From Flavobacterium psychrolimnae (lineage in GTDB: Bacteria; Bacteroidota; Bacteroidia; Flavobacteriales; Flavobacteriaceae), in the NCBI RefSeq assembly GCF_003312425.1, contig NZ_QNUX01000015.1, positions 47,653 to 111,652 of the forward strand: 64,000 nt of DNA. Reading direction: 5' to 3'. Under the pieces are notes generated by a model. That model did no database searches and had not been told where the DNA came from. It saw only the letters and a program-made list of their open reading frames with translations. The translations under genes and the position numbers were made by a program. This document shows positions 18,070 through 26,864 of this stretch, piece by piece. The stretch's first letter is position 1. Each line of letters begins with the position of its first letter.

Positions 18070-19188
18070 TTAAACCACATTCGCAGCCTGATGTATTTTT
18101 TCTTTTTTAAATTTCAAAGAAGTTCCATTTTTTCCTTCCATCACCGCTTTTATTTCTGCCACAATTGATAGCGCAATTTCCTCAGAAGTTTCCCCACCAA
18201 TATCAAGCCCGACAGGTCCGTAAATACGTCCAAGTTGCTCATCGGTAAGCGTAATTCCTTGTTGTGCTAAATCATCAAACATCCGATCGAGTTTTGTTTT
18301 TGGACCTAAAACACCAATGTAACTACAGTCGGTTTTAAGAAGCAATTCCAACATCTCGAGGTCATATTTATAATTATGAGTCATTAAAACAGCAAAAGTT
18401 CGAGCATCAATCACGACGCTTTCAAGGAGTTGTTGCGGCTTGGCTACAATCACTTTTTTTGCATTGGGAAAACGTTTTTCCTTAGAATGAGTTGCCCTTC
18501 CATCGCCTAAAGTTACTTCCCAACCCAGTAAATCAGCCATTTTAGCAAGGGGCTGCACATCATTTCCAGCACCTGCAATTAGCAACGACACTGGCGGAGC
18601 AATATACTCCATCAAGACTTCGTGAGCGTTGTTTTCGATTATTATTGTATTGATGATTGATGTTTTAGTACGTACTACTTGATTTAAATAGGAATGTAAA
18701 ATTGAAAAATTGTTTGGCAAAACATCAGTTTCTTCTCTGTATAAAAATTGGGTCCCGATTTGTGGTGCATTTCTATTTAAGGAAAAAAGGATCAGAATTA
18801 CCGCTTCTTTTCGGACAGTTTCTAATTTTTTGAGTAACTCAATTGGATTATTCGCATCTTCTTCATTTATGTATTCAAACAGAATATGGACGATGCCGTT
18901 ACAGCCCAATTGCACTCCAAATTCGACGTCATCTTCGTTGCTGGTATCGTAAGTAATCAACTTATTTTGCTTTTGATTGATGGCAAGAAGTGCTTTTCGC
19001 AATGCATCACCTTCAAGACATCCGCCACTTATTGCACCGGTCAATAATCCATCATCTGTAACGAGCATTCGCGCTCCAGGTTGTCGATAGGAAGAGCCTT
19101 CAACCTTGACAACTGTTGCCAAAGCCGATTTTTTTCCTGCAGATTTTGCTAAAGCATATGATTTTAAAATATCAGTGACCTCTTTCAT
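18070..19188 (-). CDS. xdhC: XdhC/CoxI-family molybdenum-enzyme maturation factor
   Basis: First gene of the minus-strand cofactor cluster. The N-terminal XdhC/CoxI motif is ALATVVKVEGSSYRQPGARM with AISGGCLEGDA. The C-terminal Rossmann-type domain begins at SLLIAGAGNDVQPL and contains the later family motif RIYGPVGLDIG. In Rhodobacter, XdhC binds finished cofactor, helps its sulfuration by a NifS-type desulfurase and delivers it to xanthine dehydrogenase. Both such partners are here (11378-12514 and 7829-11194). The 372-residue size is at the longer end for the family but normal for the two-domain form. Confidence 0.9.
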   Translation of the reverse strand: MKEVTDILKSYALAKSAGKKSALATVVKVEGSSYRQPGARMLVTDDGLLTGAISGGCLEGDALRKALLAINQKQNKLITYDTSNEDDVEFGVQLGCNGIVHILFEYINEEDANNPIELLKKLETVRKEAVILILFSLNRNAPQIGTQFLYREETDVLPNNFSILHSYLNQVVRTKTSIINTIIIENNAHEVLMEYIAPPVSLLIAGAGNDVQPLAKMADLLGWEVTLGDGRATHSKEKRFPNAKKVIVAKPQQLLESVVIDARTFAVLMTHNYKYDLEMLELLLKTDCSYIGVLGPKTKLDRMFDDLAQQGITLTDEQLGRIYGPVGLDIGGETSEEIALSIVAEIKAVMEGKNGTSLKFKKEKIHQAANVV

Positions 19189-19609
19189 TACTCTATTTTT
19201 TTTTTAATTCTCTGACTGCATTCTTACATTGTTTTATGCTAAAAATTAAGGATAAATATAAAATAATAGCCTATTTACATTATCTGTTTACATAAAATAT
19301 AAACCGTCTTTTCTAAAGTCAATACTACTGTAAAAACTATTGAAAGTAAATGTATCGCTTTGGATAATTAAAGAATTACGAAATTTAAACATTTTATTAC
19401 TCAAATCAAATATATTTAGCGAGAACGCACATTAAAACTTCCTATTCTGGAAATGTTGTACAAAATAAAGTGATGACAAAATAAATTTTATACTACATTA
19501 TAATTTTCCGTTGAGCCGCTCAACAATGTTAAATGAGCCGCAGAGTAAAGCGCATACCAGTTATAAAAAGTAATTTTGTTGAATGTCAATCCAATAGAAA
19601 AGCCTAAAT
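19189..19609. other. Divergent intergenic region between xdhC and the AraC regulator gene
   Basis: About 420 nt of AT-rich DNA holding the start signals of both flanking genes. The only clear structure is the 20-bp motif at 19511-19530 (separate entry) and a TAATTTTG box at 19571-19578 that fits the Bacteroidota -7 consensus TAnnTTTG, 32 nt before the AraC start. Confidence 0.6.
19511..19530 (+). promoter_or_regulatory. Candidate AraC-family operator, copy 1
   Basis: TTGAGCCGCTCAACAATGTT, about 80 nt upstream of the AraC gene. It matches 17 of 20 positions with a motif at 20464-20483 upstream of the downstream enzyme genes. It contains the half-palindrome TGAGCCGCTCA. Autoregulation by the AraC protein is inferred from this pairing. 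Confidence 0.45.
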
Positions 19610-20437
19610 ATGTCCATTCAACCATCAGAAAAACTAAAGACCATCAACTATTCAGGCATATTTTTGTCATGCTTTTCGGATTACAGCGAAAAATGTATTC
19701 ACGCCACACCAGAGCATACAATGGTTTACCTCTATTCCGGTGAACAAGTAATTCAGGACGGAGACGAAATCATAACTATTCAAGCTGGCGAATGTGCTTT
19801 TGTCAGAAGAAACCATCGGTTGCTGATGTACAAAAACAGTAAAGGTGATGAATTGTATAAAGGAATTTCGCTAACCTTCAAAAGAAATGTATTGCGCAAT
19901 TTTTACAGTCAAATAAAAAAGTCTGATTTCCCTAAAAAAGTTTCCATTGCTGAAGAGAATGTATTTAAAATCAAACCCAGTCCGGATATCACAAGCCTTT
20001 TCCAGTCGCTTACTCCATATTTTGATGATAAAATAAAACCAACGGAAGGTGTTGCTCATTTGAAAATTCAAGAAGGAATTTATGCTTTGTTAAACAATTC
20101 AGAACTCCTTTTTCCGATACTTTTTGACTTTACAGAACCTTGGAAAATCGACATTCTGGAATTTCTGAATGAAAATTACAAGGATGAACTTACGATGGAA
20201 CAAATCGCCTCGTACACGGGCAGAAGTTTAGCAACATTCAAACGCGATTTTAATAAAATCAGCAACCTGAGTCCGCAGAAATGGTTGATTAAAAAACGTT
20301 TGGAAACCGCTTATTATAAATTGAAAGAAGAAGGAATGAAAGTGCAAGATGTGTATCTGGAAGTAGGTTTTAAAAACCCTTCGCATTTTTCGACAGCATT
20401 CAAAAAACAATACGGAATTCCGCCCACTGAAATATAA
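19610..20437 (+). CDS. AraC-family transcriptional regulator
   Basis: A 275-residue regulator. The N-terminal half is a cupin-like sensor (EHTMVYLYSGEQVIQ..GECAFVRRNHRL). The C-terminal AraC DNA-binding domain has two helix-turn-helix motifs: TMEQIASYTGRSLATFKRDF and QDVYLEVGFKNPSHFSTAFKKQYG. It is transcribed in the same direction as the acetyltransferase and alcohol dehydrogenase genes that follow. A related 20-bp motif occurs upstream of both units, suggesting that it controls them and itself. The inducer is unknown; by analogy with YqhC of E. coli, which controls an aldehyde reductase, a reactive carbonyl is possible. Confidence 0.9.
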   Translation: MSIQPSEKLKTINYSGIFLSCFSDYSEKCIHATPEHTMVYLYSGEQVIQDGDEIITIQAGECAFVRRNHRLLMYKNSKGDELYKGISLTFKRNVLRNFYSQIKKSDFPKKVSIAEENVFKIKPSPDITSLFQSLTPYFDDKIKPTEGVAHLKIQEGIYALLNNSELLFPILFDFTEPWKIDILEFLNENYKDELTMEQIASYTGRSLATFKRDFNKISNLSPQKWLIKKRLETAYYKLKEEGMKVQDVYLEVGFKNPSHFSTAFKKQYGIPPTEI

Positions 20438-20463
20438 AATTTTGAGCTTTTAAGAAAGCATAT

Positions 20464-20483
20464 TTGAGCCTCTCAGCAATCTT
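20464..20483 (+). promoter_or_regulatory. Candidate AraC-family operator, copy 2
   Basis: TTGAGCCTCTCAGCAATCTT, 17 of 20 positions identical to 19511-19530. It lies just upstream of a TAAATTTG box (20502-20509) and 47 nt before the acetyltransferase start. Its left part is also one arm of the inverted repeat GAGCCTCTCA / TGAGAGGCTC (20466-20475, 20486-20495), which could instead act as a terminator for the AraC gene. Confidence 0.45.
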
Positions 20484-20501
20484 GTTGAGAGGCTCTTTGT
20501 T

Positions 20502-20509
20502 TAAATTTG
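20502..20509 (+). promoter_or_regulatory. Candidate Bacteroidota -7 promoter box
   Basis: TAAATTTG matches TAnnTTTG and lies 21 nt before the acetyltransferase ATG. A TTG at 20482-20484, 17 nt upstream, could serve as the -33 element. The box follows the candidate operator directly. Confidence 0.4.
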
Positions 20510-20529
20510 TAATATAAAAAGACAGCATC

Positions 20530-21108
20530 ATGCAATCCGAAAAAACGAATCCAGATATTTTTGAAAGGTTACAATCCGGAGAACCCATCCGGTTAAACGA
20601 CCCAGAATATCACAAAATAAATGAAGTGGTTCACCGAACGCTAAAACTGTCGAAGAAAATGAACAATGCCGACGAATTAGAAACCATTCGATATTATTTG
20701 GGCGAAATTATTGGTGCAAAAATCGATGAAACCACCACCATTTTCACACCATTCTATACCAACTTTGGAAAATTCATCAGCTTAGGAAAAAACGTTTTTA
20801 TCAATCACGCTTGTTCCTTTCTGGATATGGGCGGAATTGTAATAGAAGATGATGTTTTGATTGGCCCAAAAGTCAATATCATCACCGAAAATCATCCTTC
20901 AAATCCCAGAGATAGGAAAGCCTTAATCACAAAATCCGTGACCATAAAAAGAAATGTGTGGATTGGAGCTGGTGCTATTATTTTACCCGGAGTAACCATC
21001 GGCGAAAATTCTATTGTCGCTGCTGGTGCGGTGGTTTCCAAAGATGTTCCTGCTAATACAATTGTAGGTGGTATTCCGGCAAAATTCATTAAATCAATTG
21101 AAAATTAA
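20530..21108 (+). CDS. Hexapeptide-repeat O-acetyltransferase (LacA/Maa-like)
   Basis: Trimeric left-handed beta-helix acyltransferase that uses acetyl-CoA. The N-terminal cap (residues 1-60) precedes hexapeptide repeats from about residue 75, with the catalytic-His loop [12 protein letters not shown] and the terminal coils [34 protein letters not shown], given here in part. Length 192 is right for the maltose/galactoside acetyltransferase group. It is first in the unit behind the AraC gene and 14 nt upstream of the alcohol dehydrogenase gene. Acceptor substrate unknown. Confidence 0.9.
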   Translation: MQSEKTNPDIFERLQSGEPIRLNDPEYHKINEVVHRTLKLSKKMNNADELETIRYYLGEIIGAKIDETTTIFTPFYTNFGKFISLGKNVFINHACSFLDMGGIVIEDDVLIGPKVNIITENHPSNPRDRKALITKSVTIKRNVWIGAGAIILPGVTIGENSIVAAGAVVSKDVPANTIVGGIPAKFIKSIEN

Positions 21109-21122
21109 ACTAAAAAAATAGT

Positions 21123-22301
21123 ATGTCCAACAATAGCAATAATTCTCGAAGAAAATTTATTCAACAAAGCGCAATTGCAGGAGCAGGTCTAGTGCTTGCC
21201 AACCCAATTGCTCTTTTTTCACAAACTGATAATACAAAAACTATGAGCACCATTAAATCAAAAGGTTACGCAGGTAAAGACGAAGAAGGAAAACTAACGT
21301 TATGGAATTTTGAACGCAGAGCTATTGGTGACAATGATATTTTAATAGACATCAAGTTCTCCGGCATTTGCCATTCTGACATTCATACCATCAAAGGGCA
21401 TTGGGGGAAACAACAATATCCACAGGTTCCGGGACACGAAATTGCGGGCATCGTTACTGCAGTTGGGAAGAACGTTACCAAGTTTAAATTAGGCGATAAA
21501 GCTGGCGTGGGCTGTATGGTAAACAGTTGTATGCAATGCGACAGTTGCAAAAACGGTGAAGAACATCATTGCGAAACTACAGGAATGACAGGCACTTATG
21601 GTTCACCCGAAAAATCATCACCAACAGGAATTACTCAAGGTGGCTATTCGAATAATATCGTGGTAACTGAACATTTTGCCATTAAAATTCCTAAAAATAT
21701 GGACTTGAAATTTGCAGCGCCTTTGCTTTGTGCTGGGATTACAACCTATTCGCCATTGATGAAAGTAAAAATGAAAAAAGCCGATAAAATTGGCGTAGTT
21801 GGCATTGGAGGATTGGGACATATGGCGGTAAAATTAGCAGTTTCAAAAGGTGCCGAAGTATATGCGTTTACCACTTCGCCTTCAAAAGTGAATGACATCA
21901 AAGGTTTTGGAGCTAAGGAAGTGATTGTTGTTCGTTCTGGAGAAGATTTAAAACCTTGGAAAGGAAAATTGGACTTTATGATTTCCACCGTTCCTTATGC
22001 TTACGAAATGTCTGCTTATATCGATTGTATCAAACCTTATGGATTTTTTACGCAAGTAGGACAACCCATTAACGGTGAACTGACGATTAATAATTTCAAT
22101 ATGATTTTTAATAGAGTCAATTTTAACGCTTCATTAATTGGTGGTATTCCCGAAACACAAGAGGTGATGGATTATTGTGCAGAACATAAAATCTATCCAC
22201 AAATAGAAATCATTAAAGCGGAAGAAATCAATGATGCTTGGAAAAAAGTAGTCAATAAAGATGCGCGTTACCGATATGTAATTGATGCGGCAACCATTTA
22301 A
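21123..22301 (+). CDS. Zinc-dependent alcohol dehydrogenase (cinnamyl-alcohol/YahK-like) with Tat-like leader
   Basis: Medium-chain dehydrogenase, probably reducing aldehydes with NADPH. Catalytic zinc motifs are GICHSDIHTIKGHWG and VPGHEIAGIV. The structural zinc loop has four cysteines in CMQCDSCKNGEEHHC. The nucleotide-binding loop is GIGGLGHMAVK. The first 35 residues are extra for the family and look like a twin-arginine signal (SRRKFIQQSAIAGAGLVLA), so it may be exported. An internal start at Met41 (MSTIKSKGYAG) would give a cytosolic enzyme of normal size. It is followed after 26 nt by a cupin lipoprotein gene. A role in carbonyl detoxification is inferred. Confidence 0.88.
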   Translation: MSNNSNNSRRKFIQQSAIAGAGLVLANPIALFSQTDNTKTMSTIKSKGYAGKDEEGKLTLWNFERRAIGDNDILIDIKFSGICHSDIHTIKGHWGKQQYPQVPGHEIAGIVTAVGKNVTKFKLGDKAGVGCMVNSCMQCDSCKNGEEHHCETTGMTGTYGSPEKSSPTGITQGGYSNNIVVTEHFAIKIPKNMDLKFAAPLLCAGITTYSPLMKVKMKKADKIGVVGIGGLGHMAVKLAVSKGAEVYAFTTSPSKVNDIKGFGAKEVIVVRSGEDLKPWKGKLDFMISTVPYAYEMSAYIDCIKPYGFFTQVGQPINGELTINNFNMIFNRVNFNASLIGGIPETQEVMDYCAEHKIYPQIEIIKAEEINDAWKKVVNKDARYRYVIDAATI

Positions 22302-22327
22302 TTTAAGAAAGAGAACTTCTATAATCG

Positions 22328-22810
22328 ATGAACAAAAAACAAATTATATCATTAATATTTGCGACAATCGTAATTACAAGTTGCAGTATAAAAAAAGAAA
22401 AGAAAATGGAAACAGCAGCAATATTCCCAAAAGGACAGCAATTACCAAATGAGTGGTTTACCGGAAACGCATTTTTGCACCCATTAATAGCCAAAGACAA
22501 CAACAATGATTTTTCAGTAGGAAGTGTCACTTTTGAATCTAATGCAAGAACCCATTGGCACACACATCCCAAAGGACAAGTATTGATTATAACTAAAGGA
22601 GAAGGTTTTTATCAGGAAAAAGGAAAACTAGTTCAACCGATTAAAAAAGGCGATGTAGTGAATATTCCAGAAAATGTAGAACATTGGCACGGCGCATCGG
22701 CAAAAAGCAAAATGGTTCATATTGCCATTACCAATTACAAAGAGGACGTTCAGGTCACATGGTTACAGCCTGTATCTGACGAAGAATACAACAAAGTAAA
22801 CCCACAATAA
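22328..22810 (+). CDS. Cupin-domain lipoprotein
   Basis: Small 160-residue protein with a lipoprotein signal ending in ITSC (Cys19). A single cupin follows: metal-binding histidines are in ARTHWHTHPKGQ and EHWHGAS, with the typical glycine-rich GEGFYQEKGK turn between. It is closely related in sequence to the N-terminal cupin of the protein at 23521, which suggests local duplication. Cupins of this type often act on small aromatic or carbonyl compounds; no substrate can be named. Confidence 0.85.
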   Translation: MNKKQIISLIFATIVITSCSIKKEKKMETAAIFPKGQQLPNEWFTGNAFLHPLIAKDNNNDFSVGSVTFESNARTHWHTHPKGQVLIITKGEGFYQEKGKLVQPIKKGDVVNIPENVEHWHGASAKSKMVHIAITNYKEDVQVTWLQPVSDEEYNKVNPQ

Positions 22811-22817
22811 AATTGCA

Positions 22818-23288
22818 TTGAAAAATTTAATAACAACCATTTTTGTTTTTATTTCCTTCTCTGTTAGTCTCGCTAGTTGCAACCAAGAGGAGAAAACAAT
22901 CACAAATCAAACCAACGGAAACACTACTAATCCAATTGGAAGCAAAATGAAAATAACAATTGACACTAGCGTTTTTACAGCCACTCTCACTGACGATGAA
23001 ACCACAGCGGCATTCCAAACAATTTTGCCTATGACCATCAATATGAGTGAGTTGAATGGAAATGAAAAGTTTTTTTATTTCGCTTCCACTTTACCCTCCA
23101 ATGCGTCTCCAGGAGGATCCATTCAAGTAGGAGATTTAATGCTTTATGGCAATAATTGTTTGGTACTTTTCTATGAAAACCTCAATACTTCGTACAGTTA
23201 TTCGAGACTAGGTAAAATTGATAATACAACAGGACTTGTTGCTGCTTTAGGCTCAGGAAATGTTACAATTAAGTTGGAGTTGGAGTAA
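22818..23288 (+). CDS. Cyclophilin-like domain lipoprotein
   Basis: A 156-residue lipoprotein with lipobox LASC (Cys21), starting at TTG because no upstream ATG is in frame. The mature part resembles the bacterial cyclophilin-like fold family: KMKITIDTSVFTATLTDDETTAAF, LPMTINMSELNGNEKFFYF, and GDLMLYGNNCLVLFYE. Such proteins are commonly encoded next to AraC, alcohol dehydrogenase and cupin genes. It lies 7 nt after the cupin gene and is probably co-transcribed. Function unknown; prolyl isomerase activity should not be assumed. Confidence 0.78.
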   Translation: MKNLITTIFVFISFSVSLASCNQEEKTITNQTNGNTTNPIGSKMKITIDTSVFTATLTDDETTAAFQTILPMTINMSELNGNEKFFYFASTLPSNASPGGSIQVGDLMLYGNNCLVLFYENLNTSYSYSRLGKIDNTTGLVAALGSGNVTIKLELE

Positions 23289-23520
23289 CTGGAAAACCTA
23301 TACAATCCTTAATAATAGTTAGAGAAGCCATAATCTGTATAACAATACCATTCTTAAATATTCAGACCTTTGCAATGGAAAAAAATTCTTTCTAAAATCA
23401 TAGAAAAAAACAAATAACTCAATAAAAATTGTACGATAGACAAAATGTATTTTTAACGTGCTACATTCTTTTTAACCGAGACAATTAGTACATAAGCACA
23501 AGCGAAAAAAAAATTAGAAA

Positions 23521-24688
23521 ATGACGAAATTTACAGATAAAGGAATAGCTGCTCCGGTAACCTATTTCACAGGAACCGTTTGGGTAAATATGAATGTAAC
23601 CCCGGAAGAAGGGTACAACATCAATATGGCAATGGTAACATTCGAACCTAAAGCCAGAACCAATTGGCACAACCATAAATCTGGACAAATTCTACTTGTA
23701 ATAGAAGGTATTGGTTACTATCAGGAAAAAGGCAAACCCATTCAATTGATACAAAAAGGTGATGTGATTAAAATTCCAAAAAACGCAACACATTGGCACG
23801 GAGCTTCACACCATAATTCTATGCGACACATTGCTCTTGTACTGAATCAGGATGAGGATAAAACCGAATGGTTGCAACCAGTAAGTGATGCAGATTATAA
23901 CACTTTCAAAGCTCCTGCATATGAAGTTGAAAATACATTATCCGCAGCAGCAATTATGAACCACGAAAAATTATGGCCCGAATACATTTCTAAAACAAAA
24001 GAAAAAGATCCGGATTTAATAGAAGTATTCGACAATTTTGCTTTTGATGAGGTAATCAATCATGATGCGATGGATTTGAAAACTAGAACTTTAGTGATTT
24101 TGGCTTCGACCATAGGAAGTCAAGCTTTAACCGAATATAAAATATTTGTGAATGTAGCTTTGAATGTAGATGTTACACCCATCGAAATCAAAGAAGTTTT
24201 ATACCAATCGGTTCCTTATGTGGGAATTTCAAAAGTGAATGATTTCATTTCTGCAACTAACGAAATATTTACCGAACGTAATATTGCTTTGCCTCTCGAA
24301 AGTCAATCTACCACTACACCAGAAACCCGAATGGAAAAAAGGATTGGCCAAACAAAAAGAAATTTTTGGCGATCTCATTGACGATATGTATAGAAATTCG
24401 CCAGAAGATTTACTACACATCCAGCAGTATTTGTCTGCCAATTGCTTTGGTGATTTCATTACAAGAGATGGTTTAGACATTCAAATGCGTGAAATGGTTA
24501 CGCTTTCATTCCTCATCGCAATGGGTGGAACCGAAAGTCAAATAAAGGGACATATTGCAGGGAATGTAAAAGTTGGAAATGACAGACAGAAAATCATTAA
24601 CTTAATCACTCACCTCATTCCGTATGTGGGTTATCCGAGAACTTTAAACGCCATTAATTGTTTAAACGAGACAGTGCCAGCAAAATAA
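23521..24688 (+). pseudogene. Cupin fused to two carboxymuconolactone-decarboxylase-like domains, frameshifted
   Basis: The first frame (23521-24381) encodes a cupin (NWHNHKSGQ and THWHGASHH) followed by an AhpD/CMD-like domain. Just before its stop, the adjacent frame takes over (about 24340 to 24688) with a second CMD domain: LSFLIAMGGTESQIKGHIAG and ITHLIPYVGYPRTLNAINCLNE. Removing one A from the run of six at 24335-24340 fuses both into one protein of about 388 residues. A +1 shift is needed, so this is not a standard -1 slippery site. Either the gene is broken or the A run is miscounted. CMD proteins of this layout are thought to act in detoxification or redox protection. Confidence 0.8.
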
Positions 24689-24745
24689 AACAGAGATAAA
24701 AAGTACAGAACAACATCTGATTTTTACAATTGAAAATACGACCTC

Positions 24746-25143
24746 TTGCCCGAAAATATCACAAGTGAAAGTAGTCATTTAAATATATTTAAATTAGATT
24801 ATTTAATTTCAAAAACTTGTAAATCAGTTTTATATATTAAATTTAATTACTATAAGTTATCAATCGTAAAAGAAGAAATTACAGTTGAATATGCTAATAA
24901 AACTGTGAAAATCAATATTCATACCACTCATTTAAATCGTGCCATTAAGGTTGCTTCTTGTAAAACCACTTCCACAATTAATTGCGAAAAAGTTTTATAC
25001 AAGAAGCTAAAATTTTATTAAAACAGACCGTTTGGACAGTAGGCAAAATTGCCTTTGTATTAGGTTTTCGGGAAATTACACATTTTAACAACTTCTTTAA
25101 AAAACATGTTAAACTGAGTCCTTTAAAATTCCGTAATATTTGA
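24746..25143 (+). pseudogene. Relic of an AraC-family regulator
   Basis: The first frame (to about 25000) contains HTTHLNRAIKVASCKTTS, matching the first helix-turn-helix of AraC domains. Another frame then continues with FIQEAKILLKQTVWTVGKIA, FVLGFREITHFNNFFKKHVK and LSPLKFRNI up to the stop at 25141. This is the classic second helix-turn-helix and C-terminus. At least one frameshift separates the halves and the sensor domain is missing, so it is not functional. It lies just downstream of the cupin-CMD gene and may be a former second regulator of this cluster. Confidence 0.75.
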
Positions 25144-25553
25144 TTCTCGAAAGCTAAAATTTCTACATAGGTTTTATCAGCTTTGATTCCAAACTAAATT
25201 TTTTAGAAAACAAAAAATGACATACAAAATAGTAAGGGGATCAAGTAATAGTTCAAATCATTTTTGAAAACAAATCTGTTTCCCTTTCAAAAATGAATGA
25301 AATTGTTGGTAAATGTGACAAAGGAGTACTTCATAAGGGACGGCATTAAGCAAAACCAAAGAAGCTATTCTACTTTTGAGTTTATAAAAAGTATTTTGAA
25401 TAAAAATCAGTATAATGTGAAGGCAGAATTACAATAAATTATACCTATTTTTAAAATATAAAATGGGTACTTATTCTACAAAATAAGATTGTAAAACAAG
25501 TACCCATTACTACTATAAAACTCCAATTATCAATAAATGTCCGAAGAAACAAT
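25144..25553. other. Intergenic region after the AraC relic
   Basis: About 410 nt. A 46-codon frame at 25297-25437 on the plus strand (starting MKLLVNVTKEYFIRDG) may be a small gene or further debris; I do not recognise it. The right end holds the hairpin at 25463-25507, the terminator of the M28 peptidase gene. Confidence 0.45.
25451..25507 (-). terminator. Terminator of the M28 peptidase gene
   Basis: Inverted repeat ATGGGTACTT (25463-25472) and AAGTACCCAT (25498-25507), with a smaller inner stem TACAA/TTGTA. On the minus strand it is followed by a T-rich tail and lies about 47 nt after the peptidase stop. Confidence 0.75.
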
Positions 25554-26864
25554 CTAATTTCTATTCAAAGCACTGCTATCCACTCTTGATGGCGTATCTT
25601 TTCCTTTAATGATAGTCGAAGAACTAATGGCAATCGCTTTAATAATTTCGGTCATATTCACCATATCTAGAGTTTCTATTTCATCACTTACTTTGTGGTA
25701 ATTCGGTTCGCTATCCATTTTAGACGTAGAAATCGTATGCGCAGGAACACCCAGTTTTGCCAAAGTCGCATTATCGGAACGATAGAATAATTGTTGTTCC
25801 GGATAAGGATCTGGGTAAAATTTAAATGCTGATCCTTCTAAATTTTTCTGAAGAATTGCTCCCATACTAGATTTTTCAAAACCAGTAATATAAGCCGAAT
25901 TTTTACCCCATTTTGATTCGGTTCCAATCATTTCCAAATTAAACATCGCCATAACGTGATCCGGATTTAATTGTTTCGAAAAATATTGGGAACCATACCC
26001 GCCTATTTCTTCTGCTACAAATGCGGTAAACACTATCGTACGCTCATTATTGTTCAGTTTCTTGAAATACTTGGCCAGCATGATTACGGCTGTAGTTCCC
26101 GCTGCATCGTCATTGGCACCATTATAAATAGAATCCGTTGCATCATGTTGCTCCCCCTCAGCAGGAGAACCAATACCCAGATGGTCATAATGCCCTGAAA
26201 ACACTACATATTCATTGGGTTTACTTTTACCTTTCAATACCCCTACTACATTATTCAGTGCCTTTTTTGTAACAGTATTGGTGCCTTCTATTGAAAACTG
26301 AGTCGCCTCAGTAGCACCAAAAACATATACCACCGTATTTCCCTCAGGATTAGCGCTCATTTGCGAAATGTGTCTCACATTTGGAATTCGGGCTTTAAAA
26401 GAAGCATCCACAAGCACCAAAAGGTTTTTTCCGCTTTGGTAATATTCGTAAAACTTTGGGCCAAATTTATCTCCGGCATTTATTTTTACAACCTGAACAT
26501 CACTTTTTTCAGTCATGGCAATTTGCGGTTGGTAGGAAAAAGAAACCACATCCGCTTTGTCTATCACTTTACCATCAATCAACACCTTTAATGAAACATT
26601 TTTAGACTCAGTCATGAAAAATTCCTGCTTAAAATCTTTTGCACCGTTAAATGTTTGCAACCCTATTTTCTTAAATTCATATTCAATAAAAGAGGAAGCC
26701 TTATCGATACCCGGAGTAAACGCTCTTCGGCCTTGCATATCATCTGCCGAAAGTACTTTCTCTATTTTGGTAACGTGTTTTATTTTGATAATTTTATTGA
26801 TGGACTGTGCCTGCATCATGCAAGCCGAGCAAAGTACAACAGCACTTAAAATATTTTTTTTCAT
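25554..26864 (-). CDS. Secreted M28-family zinc aminopeptidase
   Basis: Exported metallopeptidase of 436 residues with an N-terminal signal peptide (MKKNILSAVVLCSACMMQAQ). The peptidase domain starts near residue 200. Visible metal-ligand motifs are SGHYDHLGIG, GANDDAAGTTAV, AFVAEEIGGYGS, FNLEMIG and PAHTIST, in the order His, Asp, Glu-Glu, acidic residue, His expected for co-catalytic zinc M28 enzymes. A PA-like insert may occupy part of residues 80-190. It is transcribed alone, with a terminator behind it, and its left flank is the AraC relic. Confidence 0.9.
   Translation of the reverse strand: MKKNILSAVVLCSACMMQAQSINKIIKIKHVTKIEKVLSADDMQGRRAFTPGIDKASSFIEYEFKKIGLQTFNGAKDFKQEFFMTESKNVSLKVLIDGKVIDKADVVSFSYQPQIAMTEKSDVQVVKINAGDKFGPKFYEYYQSGKNLLVLVDASFKARIPNVRHISQMSANPEGNTVVYVFGATEATQFSIEGTNTVTKKALNNVVGVLKGKSKPNEYVVFSGHYDHLGIGSPAEGEQHDATDSIYNGANDDAAGTTAVIMLAKYFKKLNNNERTIVFTAFVAEEIGGYGSQYFSKQLNPDHVMAMFNLEMIGTESKWGKNSAYITGFEKSSMGAILQKNLEGSAFKFYPDPYPEQQLFYRSDNATLAKLGVPAHTISTSKMDSEPNYHKVSDEIETLDMVNMTEIIKAIAISSSTIIKGKDTPSRVDSSALNRN

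Noticed and set aside
20466..20495. Inverted repeat GAGCCTCTCA/TGAGAGGCTC as terminator only
   Set aside because: It could end the AraC transcript, but the T tail is weak and its sequence matches the motif upstream of the AraC gene, so an operator reading was preferred; both may be true.
24335..24340. Programmed frameshift in the cupin-CMD gene
   Set aside because: A +1 shift would be needed; the local codons are GAA AAA AGG, so A AAA AAG is not in register. A simple indel is more likely.
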